Positions 52,902 through 62,998 of a stretch of DNA of 64,000 nt are shown piece by piece (position 1 is the first letter of the stretch; each line of letters starts with the position of its first letter). Below the pieces are notes generated by a model, which worked only from the letters and a program-made list of their open reading frames with translations, searched no databases and was not told the DNA's origin. The position numbers and the translations under genes are program-made. This stretch comes from Mycobacterium sp. 141 (GTDB lineage Bacteria > Actinomycetota > Actinomycetes > Mycobacteriales > Mycobacteriaceae), in the NCBI RefSeq assembly GCF_000382405.1, contig NZ_KB908261.1:62001-126000 (forward strand), written 5' to 3'.

Positions 52902-54311
52902 ATGACCAACACTCTGCCGTCCAAGAACGGCTCCACACCCCACCCCCAGCGCTCCGACCGGCCCAGCGCCGTGGGTATGCACAAGTACAAGCGGACAGCG
53001 ACCGACATCGGCTTGGCGCTGATCACCCCGATCCTGGGCCAGGAGTTCCTGGATCGCTACGGATTGCGCGACCCGCTCAATCGCGGCCTGAAATATGGCG
53101 TGAAGCAGGTATTTTCGACTGCCGGGGCAGCCACCCGGCAGTTCCAGCGGGTGCAAGGCATAGGCAAGTCACCCACCCGGCTGGCGGGCCCTCGGCCCGA
53201 AAAGCGCTCAGACTACTTCGACCTCACCCCCGACGACGACCAGAAGATCATCGTCGACACGGTCAATGAGTTCGCCAAGGAACTCCTGCGGCCGGCGGCC
53301 CGTGACGCCGACGAAGCGGCCACCTACCCGGTCGATCTCATCGCCAAGGCCGCTGAGCTGGGTATCACCGCCGTTAACGTCCCGGAGGAGTTCGACGGCA
53401 TCGCCGAGCACCGCAGCACGGTGACCAATGCCCTGGTCGCCGAGGCGCTGGCCTACGGCGACATGGGTCTGGCGCTGCCGATCCTGGCGCCCGGCGGGGT
53501 CGCGGCGGCGCTCACCCACTGGGGCAGCGCCGATCAGCAGGCCACCTACCTCAGGGAATTCGCGAGCGAGAACGTCCCGCAGGGCTGCGTGGCGATCGCC
53601 GAACCGCACGCGCTATTCGACCCGACCATGCTCAAGACCACCGCGGTACGCACGCCGAGCGGCTACCGGCTGTCCGGTGTCAAATCGCTGGTGCCCGCCG
53701 CGGCCGACGCCGAATTGTTCATCGTCGCAGCACAACTGGGTGGCAAACCGGCGCTGTTCATCGTCGAGGCGTCGTCGCAGGGCCTTACCGTCAAGGCCGA
53801 TCCCAGCATGGGCATCCGCGCGGCCGCGCTCGGCCAGGTCGAACTCGACAACGTCGCCGTACCGCTGCACGCCCGCCTCGGTGAGGACGAGGCCACTGAC
53901 GAGGATTACTCGGAAGCGATCGCGCTGTCGCGACTCGGCTGGGCAGCGCTGGCGGTCGGTACTTCGCATGCGGTGCTGGACTACGTGATTCCCTACATCA
54001 AGGAACGCCACGCGTTCGGCGAGCCCATCGCCCACCGGCAATCGGTGGCATTCACGGCCGCCAACATCGCCATCGAGCTCGACGGCCTGCGACTCATCAC
54101 CTGGCGCGGTGCCGCCCGGGCCGAACAGGGCCTGCCGTTCGCCCGCGAAGCCGCGCTGGCCCACAAGCTCGGCACCGACAAGGGCATGCAGATCGGTCTG
54201 GACGGGGTCCAGCTGCTCGGCGGTCACGGATACACCAAGGAACACCCGGTCGAGCGCTGGTACCGCGGTCTGCGGGCCATCGGCGTCGCCGAAGGTGTCG
54301 TAGTTATCTAG
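52902..54311 (+). CDS. fadE24: Acyl-CoA dehydrogenase FadE24
   Basis: This 469-residue acyl-CoA dehydrogenase has an extra N-terminal segment of about 90 residues (MHKYKRTATDIGLALITPILGQEF...), typical of FadE24. The dehydrogenase body starts at about 105 (YFDLTPDDDQKIIVDTVNEFAKELLRPAARDADEA) and ends VERWYRGLRAIGVAEGVVVI; the AEG there aligns with the catalytic Glu loop of other members. It works with FadE23 as an alpha2beta2-type enzyme. The palindrome at 52842 precedes it. Confidence 0.94.
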   Translation: MTNTLPSKNGSTPHPQRSDRPSAVGMHKYKRTATDIGLALITPILGQEFLDRYGLRDPLNRGLKYGVKQVFSTAGAATRQFQRVQGIGKSPTRLAGPRPEKRSDYFDLTPDDDQKIIVDTVNEFAKELLRPAARDADEAATYPVDLIAKAAELGITAVNVPEEFDGIAEHRSTVTNALVAEALAYGDMGLALPILAPGGVAAALTHWGSADQQATYLREFASENVPQGCVAIAEPHALFDPTMLKTTAVRTPSGYRLSGVKSLVPAAADAELFIVAAQLGGKPALFIVEASSQGLTVKADPSMGIRAAALGQVELDNVAVPLHARLGEDEATDEDYSEAIALSRLGWAALAVGTSHAVLDYVIPYIKERHAFGEPIAHRQSVAFTAANIAIELDGLRLITWRGAARAEQGLPFAREAALAHKLGTDKGMQIGLDGVQLLGGHGYTKEHPVERWYRGLRAIGVAEGVVVI

Positions 54312-54350
54312 CTCAGCGGTCCTTCCTCTTATCCAAGCGAAAGACGAATC

Positions 54351-55571
54351 ATGGCAATCAATCTGGAAATGCCCCGCAAGCTTCAGGCCGTCATCGAGAA
54401 GGGCCATCAGGGCGCCGCCGAAATGCTTCGCCCGATCTCACGCAAGTACGACCTCGCCGAGCACGCCTACCCGGTCGAGCTCGACACCCTGGCCAACCTG
54501 TTCGAAGGCATCTCGAGCGCCAAGACCATCTCGTTCGCGGGCGCCGAAGCCTTCCGTGACGACGCGAACGGCGACGGCCAGAAGACAACTGTCAACGGTG
54601 CCAACATGTCCGCACTGCTCAACGCAGTGGAGATCAGCTGGGGCGACGTGGCACTACTGCTTTCGGTGCCGCGCCAAGGCCTGGGCAACGCCGCCATCTC
54701 CTCGGTGGCCACGCCCGAGCAGCTCGAACGGCTCGGCAAGGACGTGTGGGCCGCGATGGCCATCACCGAACCGGGCTTCGGTTCCGACTCCGCTGCCGTG
54801 ACCACCACCGCGGTGCTCGACGGCGACGAGTACGTGATCAACGGCGAGAAGATCTTCGTCACCGCGGGTTCGCGCGCGACCCACATCGTGGTCTGGGCGA
54901 CACTGGACAAGTCCTTGGGCCGTGCGGCGATCAAGTCGTTCATCGTGCCGCGCGAGCATCCCGGAGTCACCGTCGAGCGCCTCGAGCACAAGCTCGGCAT
55001 CAAGGCCTCCGACACCGCGGTGATCCGCTTCGAGAATGCCCGCATCCCGAAGGACAACCTGCTCGGTGATCCGGAGATCCACGTGGAGAAGGGTTTTGCC
55101 GGGGTCATGGAGACCTTCGACAACACTCGACCGATCGTGGCGGCCATGGCCGTCGGTATCGCGCGGGCCGCGCTGGAGGATCTGCGCGCCATCCTGACCG
55201 ATGCGGGCGTGGAGATCTCCTACGACAAGCCTGCGCACGCCCAGAGTGCCCCCGCGGCGGAGTTCCTCCGGATGGAAGCCGACTGGGAGGCCGGTTACCT
55301 GTTGACGGTGCGCTCGGCGTGGCAGGCCGACAACAGCATTCCCAACTCCAAGGAAGCCTCGATGGGTAAGGCCAAGGCTGCCCGTGTGGCCAGCGACATC
55401 ACCCTCAAGGCCGTCGAAATGGCCGGGACCGTGGGCTATTCGGAGCAGACCCTGCTGGAGAAATGGGCACGTGACTCGAAGATCCTCGACATCTTCGAAG
55501 GCACTCAGCAGATCCAGCAGCTCGTGGTGGCCCGCCGGCTGCTGGGCCTCTCCTCGGCCGAGCTGAAGTAA
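54351..55571 (+). CDS. fadE23: Acyl-CoA dehydrogenase FadE23
   Basis: This 406-residue partner of FadE24 has the dehydrogenase marks WAAMAITEPGFGSDSAAV (FAD), INGEKIFVTAGSRATHIVVWA and the catalytic FEGTQQIQQLVVAR loop with its Glu (about residue 380). It follows fadE24 by 39 bp. A 25-bp-stem terminator lies 62 bp past its stop. In M. tuberculosis the same gene pair is induced by isoniazid; the substrate is not known for sure. Confidence 0.95.
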   Translation: MAINLEMPRKLQAVIEKGHQGAAEMLRPISRKYDLAEHAYPVELDTLANLFEGISSAKTISFAGAEAFRDDANGDGQKTTVNGANMSALLNAVEISWGDVALLLSVPRQGLGNAAISSVATPEQLERLGKDVWAAMAITEPGFGSDSAAVTTTAVLDGDEYVINGEKIFVTAGSRATHIVVWATLDKSLGRAAIKSFIVPREHPGVTVERLEHKLGIKASDTAVIRFENARIPKDNLLGDPEIHVEKGFAGVMETFDNTRPIVAAMAVGIARAALEDLRAILTDAGVEISYDKPAHAQSAPAAEFLRMEADWEAGYLLTVRSAWQADNSIPNSKEASMGKAKAARVASDITLKAVEMAGTVGYSEQTLLEKWARDSKILDIFEGTQQIQQLVVARRLLGLSSAELK

Positions 55572-55632
55572 CCTTCCCCCCTCGCGAGCCGCACTTCGAG
55601 CCCAGCGCTGCGCTCCTGGTTTCCAACCGGCC

Positions 55633-55686
55633 AGCAGACAGAAAACTGCCCCAAATCCGAAGATTTGGGGCAGTTTTCTGTCTGCT
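55633..55686. terminator. Bidirectional terminator with a 25-bp perfect stem
   Basis: AGCAGACAGAAAACTGCCCC plus AAATC (55633-55657) pairs perfectly with 55662-55686 around the tetraloop CGAA. The stem is GC-rich in the middle with A/T runs beside it, giving T-rich ends in both directions. It separates the convergent fadE23 and antigen 85 genes. Confidence 0.9.
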
Positions 55687-55697
55687 CGGCGAGGTGG

Positions 55698-57159
<1,462 letters not shown>

Positions 57160-57717
57160 CTACGTCTGGGCCGGGGTACTCGCCAGTTCATCGGTGATGG
57201 CTTCACAGAATGCCGGCAGATCGCTTGGTGAGCGGCTGGTGATCAGGTTGCCGTCGATGCAGACCTCCTGATCGACGACGTTGGCGCCGGCGTTGCGAAG
57301 GTCGGTGCGGATACTCGGATAACTGGTCAGTGTCCGGTCGCGTACTACGTCGGCCTCGACCAGGGTCCAAGGGCCGTGGCAGATTGCCGCAACCGGCTTG
57401 CCCGAACGGACGAAATCTCGGACGAACGCCACGGCGGTCCCGTCGAGCCGCAATTTGTCGGGGTTGACGGTGCCACCGGGCAGGATGAGGGCATCGAAGT
57501 CATCGACCCTCACCTCGCCCACCGTGCGGTCCACCTGAAAGCTGCCGGCCGGTTCGAGATCGTGATCGCGGGCCTGGATTTCTCCCGCGTTGATGGACAG
57601 CAGCTCGATGTGGCCACCGGCGTTCTCCACAGCGGTGCGCGGCTGTTCGAGTTCGATGCGCTCTACACCGTCCGCGGCCAGAATGCCGATCCGGCGGCCT
57701 TGTAATTCCTTGGACAT
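57160..57717 (-). CDS. DJ-1/PfpI-family protein
   Basis: The protein has 185 residues from the ATG at 57717 (AAGGAC upstream). The fold motifs are GRRIGILAADGVERIELEQPRTAVENAGGHIELLS, DDFDALILPGGTVNPDKLR (acidic DxxLILPGG), and the nucleophilic elbow AAICHGPWTLVEAD with the reactive Cys. It fits the YhbO/PfpI branch, which handles reactive carbonyl damage. A longer frame upstream is not family-like. A long inverted repeat lies in its promoter region. Confidence 0.9.
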   Translation of the reverse strand: MSKELQGRRIGILAADGVERIELEQPRTAVENAGGHIELLSINAGEIQARDHDLEPAGSFQVDRTVGEVRVDDFDALILPGGTVNPDKLRLDGTAVAFVRDFVRSGKPVAAICHGPWTLVEADVVRDRTLTSYPSIRTDLRNAGANVVDQEVCIDGNLITSRSPSDLPAFCEAITDELASTPAQT

Positions 57718-57786
57718 GTGGGTCCTTTCGTTCTGTCCACGGCGCGAGCAAGATCGCTTGTGCGCCAGGTTGATTCGAGATCCAGC

Positions 57787-57839
57787 GTGGAGGAAGTCGC
57801 AGATCGGCGTCGGCGAAGGGCGACTGCGACTCCCTCCAC
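57787..57839. repeat. 16-bp inverted repeat in the divergent PfpI/CoA-transferase promoter
   Basis: GTGGAGGAAGTCGCAG (57787-57802) and CTGCGACTCCCTCCAC (57824-57839) are complementary with one mismatch around a 21-base loop. It lies 70 bp from the PfpI start. It may be an RNA hairpin in the leader or a protein site. A smaller repeat, ACGCTG...CAGCGT, lies at 57865-57881. Confidence 0.6.
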
Positions 57840-58093
57840 GATCGGTGGCTACCCCGGGAAGCAGACGCTGAAACGCAGCGTTCACCTGCGCAAAGGCAAA
57901 ACCCTCACAGCGGGTGGACGGGACAGTGCTGTCTAGGCGATCCTCAGGTGGTGAACATGAGCCCCGTGCGCCTGGCCCGATCCTGCACACTCCGCAGCTG
58001 GTTGTCGCGGTGGAGCTACGCCGATGCCAATGGCCACGCCGCCAAGACCGGCCCGGGTATCACGGCGCCCACGCTGGGCACGGAGCCGTCGCT

Positions 58094-59293
58094 GTGACGG
58101 GCGCATTGGACGGCATCAGGGTGCTCGAACTCGGCACCCTGATCTCCGGGCCGTTCGCCGGTCGGCTGCTCGGCGACATGGGCACCGAGGTCATCAAGGT
58201 CGAGCTACCCGGCAGCCCCGACCCGCTGCGCACCTGGGGCCAGGCCGAACTCGACGGGCACCATTTCTTCTGGACGGTGCACGCCCGTAACAAGAAGGCC
58301 ATCACGCTGGACCTGCGTGCTGACCGTGGCCGCCAGCTGTTTCTCGAGCTGGTCGACCGCTCCGACATCATTGTGGAGAACTTCCGGCCCGGCACGCTGG
58401 AGAAGTGGAATCTGGGCTACGACGTGCTGCGGGAACGCAACAAGGGCATCATCCTGGTACGGGTGTCCGGCTACGGGCAGACAGGGCCGGAGGCCGGTAA
58501 GGCCGGCTACGCCTCGGTTGCCGAGGCAGCCAGCGGTCTGCGGCACATGAACGGCTTCCCCGACGGCCCTCCGCCCCGGCTGGCGCTGTCTCTGGGCGAC
58601 AGTCTCGCCGGGATGTTCGCGGCTCAGGGGGCGCTTGCGGCGCTCTACCGCCGCAGCGTCACCGGCGAGGGACAGGTCGTGGACACCGCGCTGACCGAAT
58701 CATGTTTGGCGATCCAGGAATCCACCATTCCGGACTATGACACCGGCGGGGTCGTGCGCGGACCGTCCGGCACACGACTGGAAGGTATCGCACCGTCCAA
58801 CATCTATCAGACTGCGAATGGCAGCTGGGTGGTCATCGCCGCCAACCAGGACACCGTGTTCCGCCGCTTGTGCACGGCAATGGGCCGCCCTGAACTGGCC
58901 TCCGACGACCGGTTTGTCAATCACGTTGCGCGTGGCCGTAATCAGGACGAGCTGGACAAGATCATCGCAGAATGGGCAGCCCGGCGTCAGCCATCGGAAA
59001 TCATCGAGACACTGTCGCAGGCCGGAGTGATCTCCGGACCGATCAACACCGTCGCCGAGGTGGTCAAGGATCCGCAGCTGCAGGCCCGCGGCATGATCGC
59101 CGACCACTGGGATGACCGGATCCAGCGCAACGTCAAAGGCCCTGGCATCGTGCCTGTGCTGTCCGAGTCTCCCGGCACCATACGCAACGCCGGACCGGCA
59201 CGGCCCGGCTTGCACAACGACGAGGTGTACGGCGAGCTGCTCGGGCACTCCGACGCCGAGTTGGCAGCGCTGCGTGAGGAGGGGGTTCTGTGA
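58094..59293 (+). CDS. CaiB/BaiF-family CoA-transferase
   Basis: The 399-residue family III CoA-transferase starts at the GTG at 58094 (ACGGAG upstream). It has GIRVLELGTLISGPFAGRLLGDMGTEVIKVE (N-terminal nucleotide fold), DIIVENFRPGTLEKWNLGYDVL, VSGYGQTGPEAGKAGYASV, and GDSLAGMFAAQGALAAL with the active Asp in the GD motif. The next gene is a HMG-CoA-lyase-like enzyme in GTGA overlap, so the pair probably activates and splits a dicarboxylic or hydroxy acid. Confidence 0.92.
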   Translation: MTGALDGIRVLELGTLISGPFAGRLLGDMGTEVIKVELPGSPDPLRTWGQAELDGHHFFWTVHARNKKAITLDLRADRGRQLFLELVDRSDIIVENFRPGTLEKWNLGYDVLRERNKGIILVRVSGYGQTGPEAGKAGYASVAEAASGLRHMNGFPDGPPPRLALSLGDSLAGMFAAQGALAALYRRSVTGEGQVVDTALTESCLAIQESTIPDYDTGGVVRGPSGTRLEGIAPSNIYQTANGSWVVIAANQDTVFRRLCTAMGRPELASDDRFVNHVARGRNQDELDKIIAEWAARRQPSEIIETLSQAGVISGPINTVAEVVKDPQLQARGMIADHWDDRIQRNVKGPGIVPVLSESPGTIRNAGPARPGLHNDEVYGELLGHSDAELAALREEGVL

Positions 59294-60180
59294 AGGTCGA
59301 TATCCGCGAAGTCTGTCTGCGCGACGGTCTGCAACTGGAGGATCCGATTCCATTGTCGGCCAAGGTCGCGCTTCTGGAGGCGATCGTCGCCACCGGCGTC
59401 AGGGAAGTCGAGGCAACCGCATTCGTGTCCCCGTCCAAGGTGCCGGCCCTGGCCGACGCCCCCGAGTTCGCGGAGATCCTGACGGCGTTTCCCGACGTGG
59501 AATTCTCCGCGCTGGTGGCCAGCCCCAATGGCGCCAAACGTGCCGTCGCCGCAGGGCTGCGATCCATCGAGTACGTGGTGTCGGCCTCCGATGGCCACAG
59601 CCAGGCCAACGTCGGCCGCACCAGCGCCGAGGCGACCTCGGCCATCGCAGATGTGACGCGAGTTGCGCACGACGCGGATGCCACCGTCGAGGTCATCGTC
59701 GCCACGGTGTGGGACTGCCCGTTCGACGGACCGACGGCTTCGCATCGGGTGCTCGATATCCTCTCCGCTGCAGTCGAATTCGGTGTTGATCGCGTCGCAA
59801 TCGCCGACACCATCGGGACCACCACGCCGCGCCGGGTGACGTCGCTGATCGAGCAGGTGCGCCAGGTCATCGGTGCCCTGCCGCTCGGCGCGCACTTCCA
59901 CAACACCCGGGGTGCCGGGCTGGCCAGCGCCTATGCTGCCGTGCAGGCCGGGGTGACGCGACTGGATGCCTCGGTCGGCGGCCTGGGCGGCTGCCCGTTC
60001 GCTCCCGGCGCGACGGGCAACATCGCCACAGAGGATCTTGTGTATCTGTTGCGGGACAGCAACATCGACGTCGACGTCGATCTCAGCGCCGCGATCGCCG
60101 CAGCCAAGGTGGCCGAGCAGGTTGTGGGCCACGCATTACCGAGCGCCCTGCTGCGCGCGGGTGACCGAATCCTGGACTGA
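59290..60180 (+). CDS. HMG-CoA-lyase-like enzyme
   Basis: The 296-residue aldolase-type lyase has the N-terminal RxxLRDGLQ (REVCLRDGLQLE, metal and catalytic Arg), VEATAFVSPSKVPALADA, the metal pair HFHNTRG, and the signature SVGGLGGCPFAPGATGNIATEDL with the active Cys. It cleaves 3-hydroxy-3-methylglutaryl-CoA or a similar acyl-CoA. Length matches the family. It overlaps the CoA-transferase by four bases and shares its operon. Confidence 0.92.
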   Translation: MKVDIREVCLRDGLQLEDPIPLSAKVALLEAIVATGVREVEATAFVSPSKVPALADAPEFAEILTAFPDVEFSALVASPNGAKRAVAAGLRSIEYVVSASDGHSQANVGRTSAEATSAIADVTRVAHDADATVEVIVATVWDCPFDGPTASHRVLDILSAAVEFGVDRVAIADTIGTTTPRRVTSLIEQVRQVIGALPLGAHFHNTRGAGLASAYAAVQAGVTRLDASVGGLGGCPFAPGATGNIATEDLVYLLRDSNIDVDVDLSAAIAAAKVAEQVVGHALPSALLRAGDRILD

Positions 60181-60254
60181 CGCGAACTCGATGCCGAGCA
60201 CGTCGTAGCCCAGCCTGATCAAAGACCCACCAGCCCGATCGTCACGGAGGCGCC

Positions 60255-60773
60255 ATGACCACTCTGCCGGACATCCTCGTCGACACCGCGGGCCGCTGGA
60301 GACTCGCGCCAAACCGATCCTCGGTGAGGTTCCGGAACAAGACCGCGTGGGGACTCTCGACGGTGACCGGCACATTCTCCGGGCTCGGCGGCGACGGCAT
60401 CGTAGGAGAGACGGTGACCGGGCGCGTGACGGTCCGCACGACGTCACTGCACACCGGGATCGCCAAACGCGACAAGCATCTGCGCTCCGCCGATTTCTTC
60501 GACGTCGACAACCACCCCGACATCGTCGTGGAGGTGACGGGAGCGCAGCCTGCCGATGCGCACGATGCTCGGCTGCAGGCGACGCTCACGGTCCGCGCCA
60601 TTTCGCGCCCCGTCGAATTGCCGGTCACCGTGCAGATTCTGGAGGACGGAGCGGTACGGGTGGCCGGTGGCTGCACGGTCGACAGGCGAGAATTCGGCGT
60701 CTCGGGCAACCTGCTCGGCATGGTCGGCCCGACGACGGAGATCTCCGCGGAGCTGGTGTTCACCCGCGACTGA
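60255..60773 (+). CDS. YceI-family protein
   Basis: The 172-residue protein has the lipocalin-like YceI fold: GRWRLAPNRSSVRFRNKTAWGLSTVTGTFSGLGG, RDKHLRSADFFDVDNHPDIVVEV, and LTVRAISRPVELPVTVQI. It has no signal peptide, so it acts inside the cell and probably binds a polyisoprenoid or other hydrophobic ligand. It is a single gene between the lyase and the response regulator. Confidence 0.92.
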   Translation: MTTLPDILVDTAGRWRLAPNRSSVRFRNKTAWGLSTVTGTFSGLGGDGIVGETVTGRVTVRTTSLHTGIAKRDKHLRSADFFDVDNHPDIVVEVTGAQPADAHDARLQATLTVRAISRPVELPVTVQILEDGAVRVAGGCTVDRREFGVSGNLLGMVGPTTEISAELVFTRD

Positions 60774-60837
60774 ACGTATAAGTCGAATTCGCCGAGTTGA
60801 CCGGTCCGCGCGGTACTCAGCCAGTAGCATCGCGAGC

Positions 60838-61236
60838 ATGGTCGGCCCCTCGCCGCTGCGCATCCTGGTGTACAGCAACAACCCGCGCACCCGCGAGCAG
60901 GTACGACTCGCGCTCGGCAAACGCATTCACCCGGAATTACCCGAACTGGAGTATGTCGAGATCGCGACCGCACCGATAGTGATCGCGCAGATGGACAAGG
61001 GCGGATTCGACCTCGCCATCCTAGACGGCGAGGCCACGCCCACCGGCGGAATGGGAATCGCCAAGCAGCTCAAGGACGAGATCGACGACTGCCCGCCGAT
61101 CCTGGTGCTCACCGGACGGCCGGACGATGCCTGGCTGGCCAACTGGTCACGCGCCGAGGCGGCCGTCCCGCACCCGATCGACCCGATCCGGCTCAGCGAC
61201 GCGGTGGTGTCCTTGCTGCGCACCCCCGCACGGTAA
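60838..61236 (+). CDS. Orphan response-regulator receiver domain (Rv3143-like)
   Basis: The 132-residue receiver has the phospho-acceptor Asp in LAILDGEATPTGGMG (about residue 60) and a PPILVLTGRPDDAW strand; the usual C-terminal Lys is replaced (AAVPHPIDPIRL has His). There is no output domain. Rv3143 in M. tuberculosis holds the same place next to nuo and is reported to affect respiration, so it may tune complex I. The ATG at 60838 is chosen; upstream frame is noise. Confidence 0.85.
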   Translation: MVGPSPLRILVYSNNPRTREQVRLALGKRIHPELPELEYVEIATAPIVIAQMDKGGFDLAILDGEATPTGGMGIAKQLKDEIDDCPPILVLTGRPDDAWLANWSRAEAAVPHPIDPIRLSDAVVSLLRTPAR

Positions 61237-61372
61237 CCAGAACGCGAAATATCCTGTAACCGTTCAATATTCATAGCACGGCAAAGTGCACTGTTGCACA
61301 CCGGCCCGGTAGTAACCGATACTAATCAAAATGCATGGCGCGGGCCGCAAAGCTCGCTAGGCTGTGGGTGAG

Positions 61373-61388
61373 CTCACATCGACAGCCC
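61373..61388. promoter_or_regulatory. CRP-like site in the nuo promoter
   Basis: TGTGGGTGAGCTCACA matches TGTGA-N6-TCACA with one mismatch, and so fits the mycobacterial CRP and Cmr consensus. It ends 22 bp before the nuoA start. This would link complex I expression to cAMP. Confidence 0.6.
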
Positions 61389-61410
61389 AGCGAGGGAGCA
61401 GCCGCACGGC

Positions 61411-61779
61411 ATGAATCTATACACACCAATTCTGGTTCTCGGTGCAATCGCCGCGGCGTTCGCGGTGGTTTCCGTGGGCATCGCCCTCATCATCGGTCCC
61501 AAGCGTTACAACCGGTCCAAACTCGAAGCCTACGAATGCGGTATCGAACCGGTGCCTCCCGGCTCGGCAGGCACCACCGGCCAGCGGATGCCGATCCGGT
61601 ACTACCTGACGGCGATGTTGTTCATCGTGTTCGACATCGAGATCGTGTTCCTGTACCCGTGGGCGGTCGCCTTCGACAGTCTCGGCCTGTTTGCGCTGGT
61701 GGAGATGCTGTTGTTCATGCTCACGGTGTTCGTGGCGTACGCCTACGTATGGCGGCGAGGGGGCTTGAATTGGGACTAG
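61411..61779 (+). CDS. nuoA: NADH dehydrogenase I subunit A
   Basis: The 122-residue membrane subunit has three spans, the typical loop [24 protein letters not shown] and [28 protein letters not shown]. It joins the membrane arm of complex I to the peripheral arm. It is the first gene of the nuo operon. Confidence 0.96.
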   Translation: MNLYTPILVLGAIAAAFAVVSVGIALIIGPKRYNRSKLEAYECGIEPVPPGSAGTTGQRMPIRYYLTAMLFIVFDIEIVFLYPWAVAFDSLGLFALVEMLLFMLTVFVAYAYVWRRGGLNWD

Positions 61780-62324
61780 AAGAACGTCTGCCCGGCGGCA
61801 TCCTGCTCTCCACGGTGGAAGTGGTGGCCGGTTACGTCCGCAAGGGATCGTTGTGGCCTGCCACGTTCGGCCTGGCGTGCTGTGCCATCGAAATGATGTC
61901 GACGGCCGGTCCGCGATTCGACATCGCCCGGTTCGGGATGGAGCGGTTCTCCGCGACCCCCCGTCAAGCCGATCTGATGATCGTGGCAGGCCGGGTCAGC
62001 CAAAAGATGGCGCCCGTGCTGCGGCAGATCTACGACCAGATGGCCGAGCCGAAATGGGTGCTGGCAATGGGGGTCTGCGCGTCCTCGGGCGGCATGTTCA
62101 ACAACTATGCGGTGGTCCAAGGGGTGGATCACGTGGTTCCGGTCGACATCTATCTACCGGGCTGCCCGCCCCGCCCCGAAATGCTGTTACATGCCATCCT
62201 CAAGCTGCACGACAAGATTCAGCAAATGCCACTCGGAGTGAACCGGGCCGAAGCGATCCGCGAGGCCGAGAACGCAGCCCTGTCGGTCGCACCCACCATC
62301 GAGCTCAAGGGGCTGCTGCGATGA
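61770..62324 (+). CDS. nuoB: NADH dehydrogenase I subunit B
   Basis: This 184-residue subunit carries the last iron-sulfur cluster (N2). Cysteines are in CCAIEMM (two), [10 protein letters not shown] and [11 protein letters not shown]. The start is the TTG at 61770 (GAGGGGG upstream, [13 protein letters not shown]), which matches known mycobacterial NuoB and overlaps nuoA by 10 bp. An ATG seven codons upstream is possible but gives a non-family tail. Confidence 0.94.
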   Translation: MGLEERLPGGILLSTVEVVAGYVRKGSLWPATFGLACCAIEMMSTAGPRFDIARFGMERFSATPRQADLMIVAGRVSQKMAPVLRQIYDQMAEPKWVLAMGVCASSGGMFNNYAVVQGVDHVVPVDIYLPGCPPRPEMLLHAILKLHDKIQQMPLGVNRAEAIREAENAALSVAPTIELKGLLR

Positions 62325-62998
62325 ACACCTCCAACGGCGACACACCCGAGGTGATCGGAGTGCGCCACGGTATGTTCGGCCCCTCCGGCACCGGCGATAC
62401 CTCGGGCTACGGCGGCTTGGTGCGGTCGGTCGCCCTGCCCGGCAGTTCGCCGCGGCCGTACGGCGGGTTTTTCGACGAGGTGGTCGATCGGCTCGCCGAG
62501 GCGCTCGGGGAGGACCGCTACGAGGTATCGATCGAGCGGGTGGTGGTGTACCGCGACGAGTTGACCCTTGAGATCAGCCGGATGCAGCTGCCCGCGGTCG
62601 CGGCGGTGTTGCGTGACGATCCTGCCCTGCGCTTCGAACTGTGCCTCGGCGTTAGCGGTGTGCACTATCCCGACGACTCCGGCCGTGAACTGCACGCGGT
62701 GTACCCGCTGCTGTCCATCACGCACAACCGGCGCATCCAGTTGGAGGTCGCCGCGCCGGATGCCGATCCGCACATTCCGTCGTTGTACGCGATCTACCCG
62801 ACGACCGACTGGCACGAACGCGAGACCTATGACTTCTTCGGCATCGTCTTCGACGGTCATCCGGCACTGACCCGCATCGAGATGCCCGACGACTGGGTGG
62901 GCCACCCGCAACGTAAGGACTACCCGCTCGGCGGCGTTCCGGTGGAGTATCACGGCGCCCAGATTCCACCGCCCGATCAGCGGAGGTCGTACAACTGA
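62321..62998 (+). CDS. nuoC: NADH dehydrogenase I subunit C
   Basis: The 225-residue peripheral-arm subunit has the family motif [34 protein letters not shown] followed by [12 protein letters not shown]. It starts at the ATG inside the nuoB stop. The first 40 residues ([21 protein letters not shown]) are the actinobacterial extension. Confidence 0.95.
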   Translation: MNTSNGDTPEVIGVRHGMFGPSGTGDTSGYGGLVRSVALPGSSPRPYGGFFDEVVDRLAEALGEDRYEVSIERVVVYRDELTLEISRMQLPAVAAVLRDDPALRFELCLGVSGVHYPDDSGRELHAVYPLLSITHNRRIQLEVAAPDADPHIPSLYAIYPTTDWHERETYDFFGIVFDGHPALTRIEMPDDWVGHPQRKDYPLGGVPVEYHGAQIPPPDQRRSYN

